From: Aerococcaceae bacterium zg-252
GTDB lineage: Bacteria > Bacillota > Bacilli > Lactobacillales > Aerococcaceae
Assembly (NCBI GenBank): GCA_016237705.1
Contig: CP066204.1
Span: 1,250,001-1,314,000 of the forward strand
DNA length: 64,000 bases
Direction of reading: 5' to 3'
Of this stretch, positions 62,932 to 64,000 are shown piece after piece (within the stretch, counting starts at the first letter, position 1; each line of letters begins with the position of its first letter). The position numbers were made by a program, and so were the translations under genes. The notes beneath the pieces are model-generated. The model saw only the letters and a list, made by a program, of their open reading frames with translations. It did no database searches and was not told where the DNA came from.

Positions 62932-63903
62932 ATGTCAAAAGAATATCGTGTATTACTTTTTTATAAGTATCAAACAATTGAAAATCCAGAACAATTCGCT
63001 GCTGACCATTTAGCTTTTGCTAAAAGCATTGGATTAAAAGGTCGTGTCTTAGTTGGTACTGAAGGTATCAACGGAACGGTTTCAGGAACAATTGCTCAAA
63101 CTGATGCTTATCAAGAGTACGTTCACTCATTACCAGGTTTTGAAGATGTTTGGTTCAAAATTGACGAAGCAGATGACTATGCACATAAAAAAATGTTCGT
63201 ACGTCCGCGTAAAGAAATCGTTGCATTAGGATTAGAAGAAGATATTAATCCTCTTGAAATGACTGGGGAATACTTAACACCTAAACAATTCCGTGATGCG
63301 ATTTTAGATGAAGATACAATCGTTATCGACACTCGTAATGACTATGAATATGACTTAGGTCACTTCAAAGGTGCTGTACGTCCAGATATTCGCAATTTCC
63401 GTGAATTACCACAATGGATGATTGATAACCGTGAAAAATTCATGGAAAAACGTGTAGTTGTTTACTGTACAGGTGGTATTCGTTGTGAAAAATTATCTGG
63501 TTGGTTAGTGCGTGAAGGGTTCAAAGATGTTGGTCAATTACATGGTGGTATTGATACATACGGTAAAGACCCTGAAGTCCGTGGTGACTTATGGGAAGGT
63601 AAAATGTATGTGTTCGATGAGCGTATCGCAGTTGATATTAACCATGTGGACCCTTCAATTATCGGTAAAGATTACTTTGACGGCACACCATGTGAGCGTT
63701 ATGTAAATTGTGGTAACCCATTCTGTAATGAACAAATCTTATGTTCTGAAGAAAATGAGCATAAACACGTTCGTGGTTGCTCACCAGAATGTCGTCGTCA
63801 CCCACGCAATCGTTACATCGTAGAAAATCAATTATCGACAGAACAATGGGAAGAACGTTTAAATGCATTAGGCGAATCGTTAAACGACGCTGTCACAGCA
63901 TAA
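62932..63903 (+). CDS. trhO: tRNA uridine(34) hydroxylase, rhodanese family (TrhO/YceA)
   Basis: 323 residues from ATG 62932, eight bases after AGGGGG. The N-terminal alpha/beta domain is [19 protein letters not shown] ... [11 protein letters not shown]. The rhodanese domain has [19 protein letters not shown] and active-site loop [11 protein letters not shown]-terminal cysteine cluster ([16 protein letters not shown] ... [13 protein letters not shown]) is the usual Firmicute tail. Known family members use oxygen or prephenate-derived routes to hydroxylate wobble uridine 34 in tRNA. It stands alone with its own promoter and terminator. Confidence 0.92.
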   Translation: MSKEYRVLLFYKYQTIENPEQFAADHLAFAKSIGLKGRVLVGTEGINGTVSGTIAQTDAYQEYVHSLPGFEDVWFKIDEADDYAHKKMFVRPRKEIVALGLEEDINPLEMTGEYLTPKQFRDAILDEDTIVIDTRNDYEYDLGHFKGAVRPDIRNFRELPQWMIDNREKFMEKRVVVYCTGGIRCEKLSGWLVREGFKDVGQLHGGIDTYGKDPEVRGDLWEGKMYVFDERIAVDINHVDPSIIGKDYFDGTPCERYVNCGNPFCNEQILCSEENEHKHVRGCSPECRRHPRNRYIVENQLSTEQWEERLNALGESLNDAVTA

Positions 63904-63913
63904 TGAACTTTGA

Positions 63914-63939
63914 CGGGGTTGGGATTTTACCTAACCCTG
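63914..63939 (+). terminator. Terminator of trhO
   Basis: Stem CGGGGTT / AACCCTG (one G-U pair) and a run of T at 63940-63947. The last 50 bases of the window hold nothing I can assign. Confidence 0.85.
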
Positions 63940-64000
63940 TTTTTTTACAAAGGAGTCCTTTATCTTTTGACTCTATTCTAGAAGAAAGAAGGTGCGTTGA

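Overview
The window is low-GC Firmicute DNA of the Lactobacillales kind. It carries strong AGGAGG ribosome-binding sites, YSIRK/LPXTG wall proteins, an M26 zinc metalloprotease, AdhE, a maltodextrin importer without its own ATPase, and CcpA- and Rex-like operators. The mixture fits Granulicatella or a related Carnobacteriaceae/Aerococcaceae coccus of mucosal surfaces. The genus is inferred from gene content; no rRNA or tRNA gene was seen. Most genes lie on the minus strand.

1-4.3 kb: the end of a DUF92 membrane protein, an OpuC/EgtU-type importer (ATPase plus fused permease/binding protein) and a GtfA/TarM-like glycosyltransferase. 4.4-19.5 kb: two giant YSIRK-MucBP-LPXTG adhesins on either side of a Vex/MacB-type ABC transporter, then an orphan serine recombinase with direct and inverted repeats around it. 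19.8-28.2 kb: malX-malC-malD behind a consensus promoter overlapped by two CcpA/MalR-like operators, two tandem exported fumarate-reductase-like flavoproteins, and a zinc alcohol dehydrogenase with a Rex-like site. 28.4-35 kb: a run of genes read as ABC-F, thyA, DUF1801, DUF3052/YdeI-like, folA, a beta-lactamase-fold protein without its catalytic residues, pip and a small ORF.

35.1-38.6 kb: an AMP-forming ligase, a compact candidate type I toxin-antitoxin locus that was not previously called as a gene, a CPBP protease, and a HAD phosphatase broken at a tetranucleotide repeat. 38.7-42.7 kb: a lipoprotein/ABC exporter operon with a perfect CcpA cre site; one permease is cut by an in-frame stop. 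42.9-45.7 kb: adhE with Rex-like and cre sites. 45.8-48.6 kb: a phage-like lysis cassette (CHAP/CW_7 lysin, holin, XhlA-like protein, DUF2922, DUF1659) led by an XRE regulator and a small sigma factor, with no phage structural genes and a GC-rich 121-bp tandem repeat inside it.

48.8-58 kb: an LPXTG protein whose promoter has a run of ten G between consensus -35 and -10 boxes (candidate phase-variable promoter), and a 2.2-kb-residue-class ZmpB/IgA1-protease-like M26 metalloprotease of about 2200 residues. 58.3-64 kb: sodA with a MarR regulator, DUF1576 with a small partner, a DUF2187-like protein, a diacylglycerol-kinase-family enzyme and trhO.

Strongest leads: the poly-G promoter at 50902-50929, the type I toxin-antitoxin locus at 36672-37040, and the sigma-factor/lysis cassette at 45808-48601.
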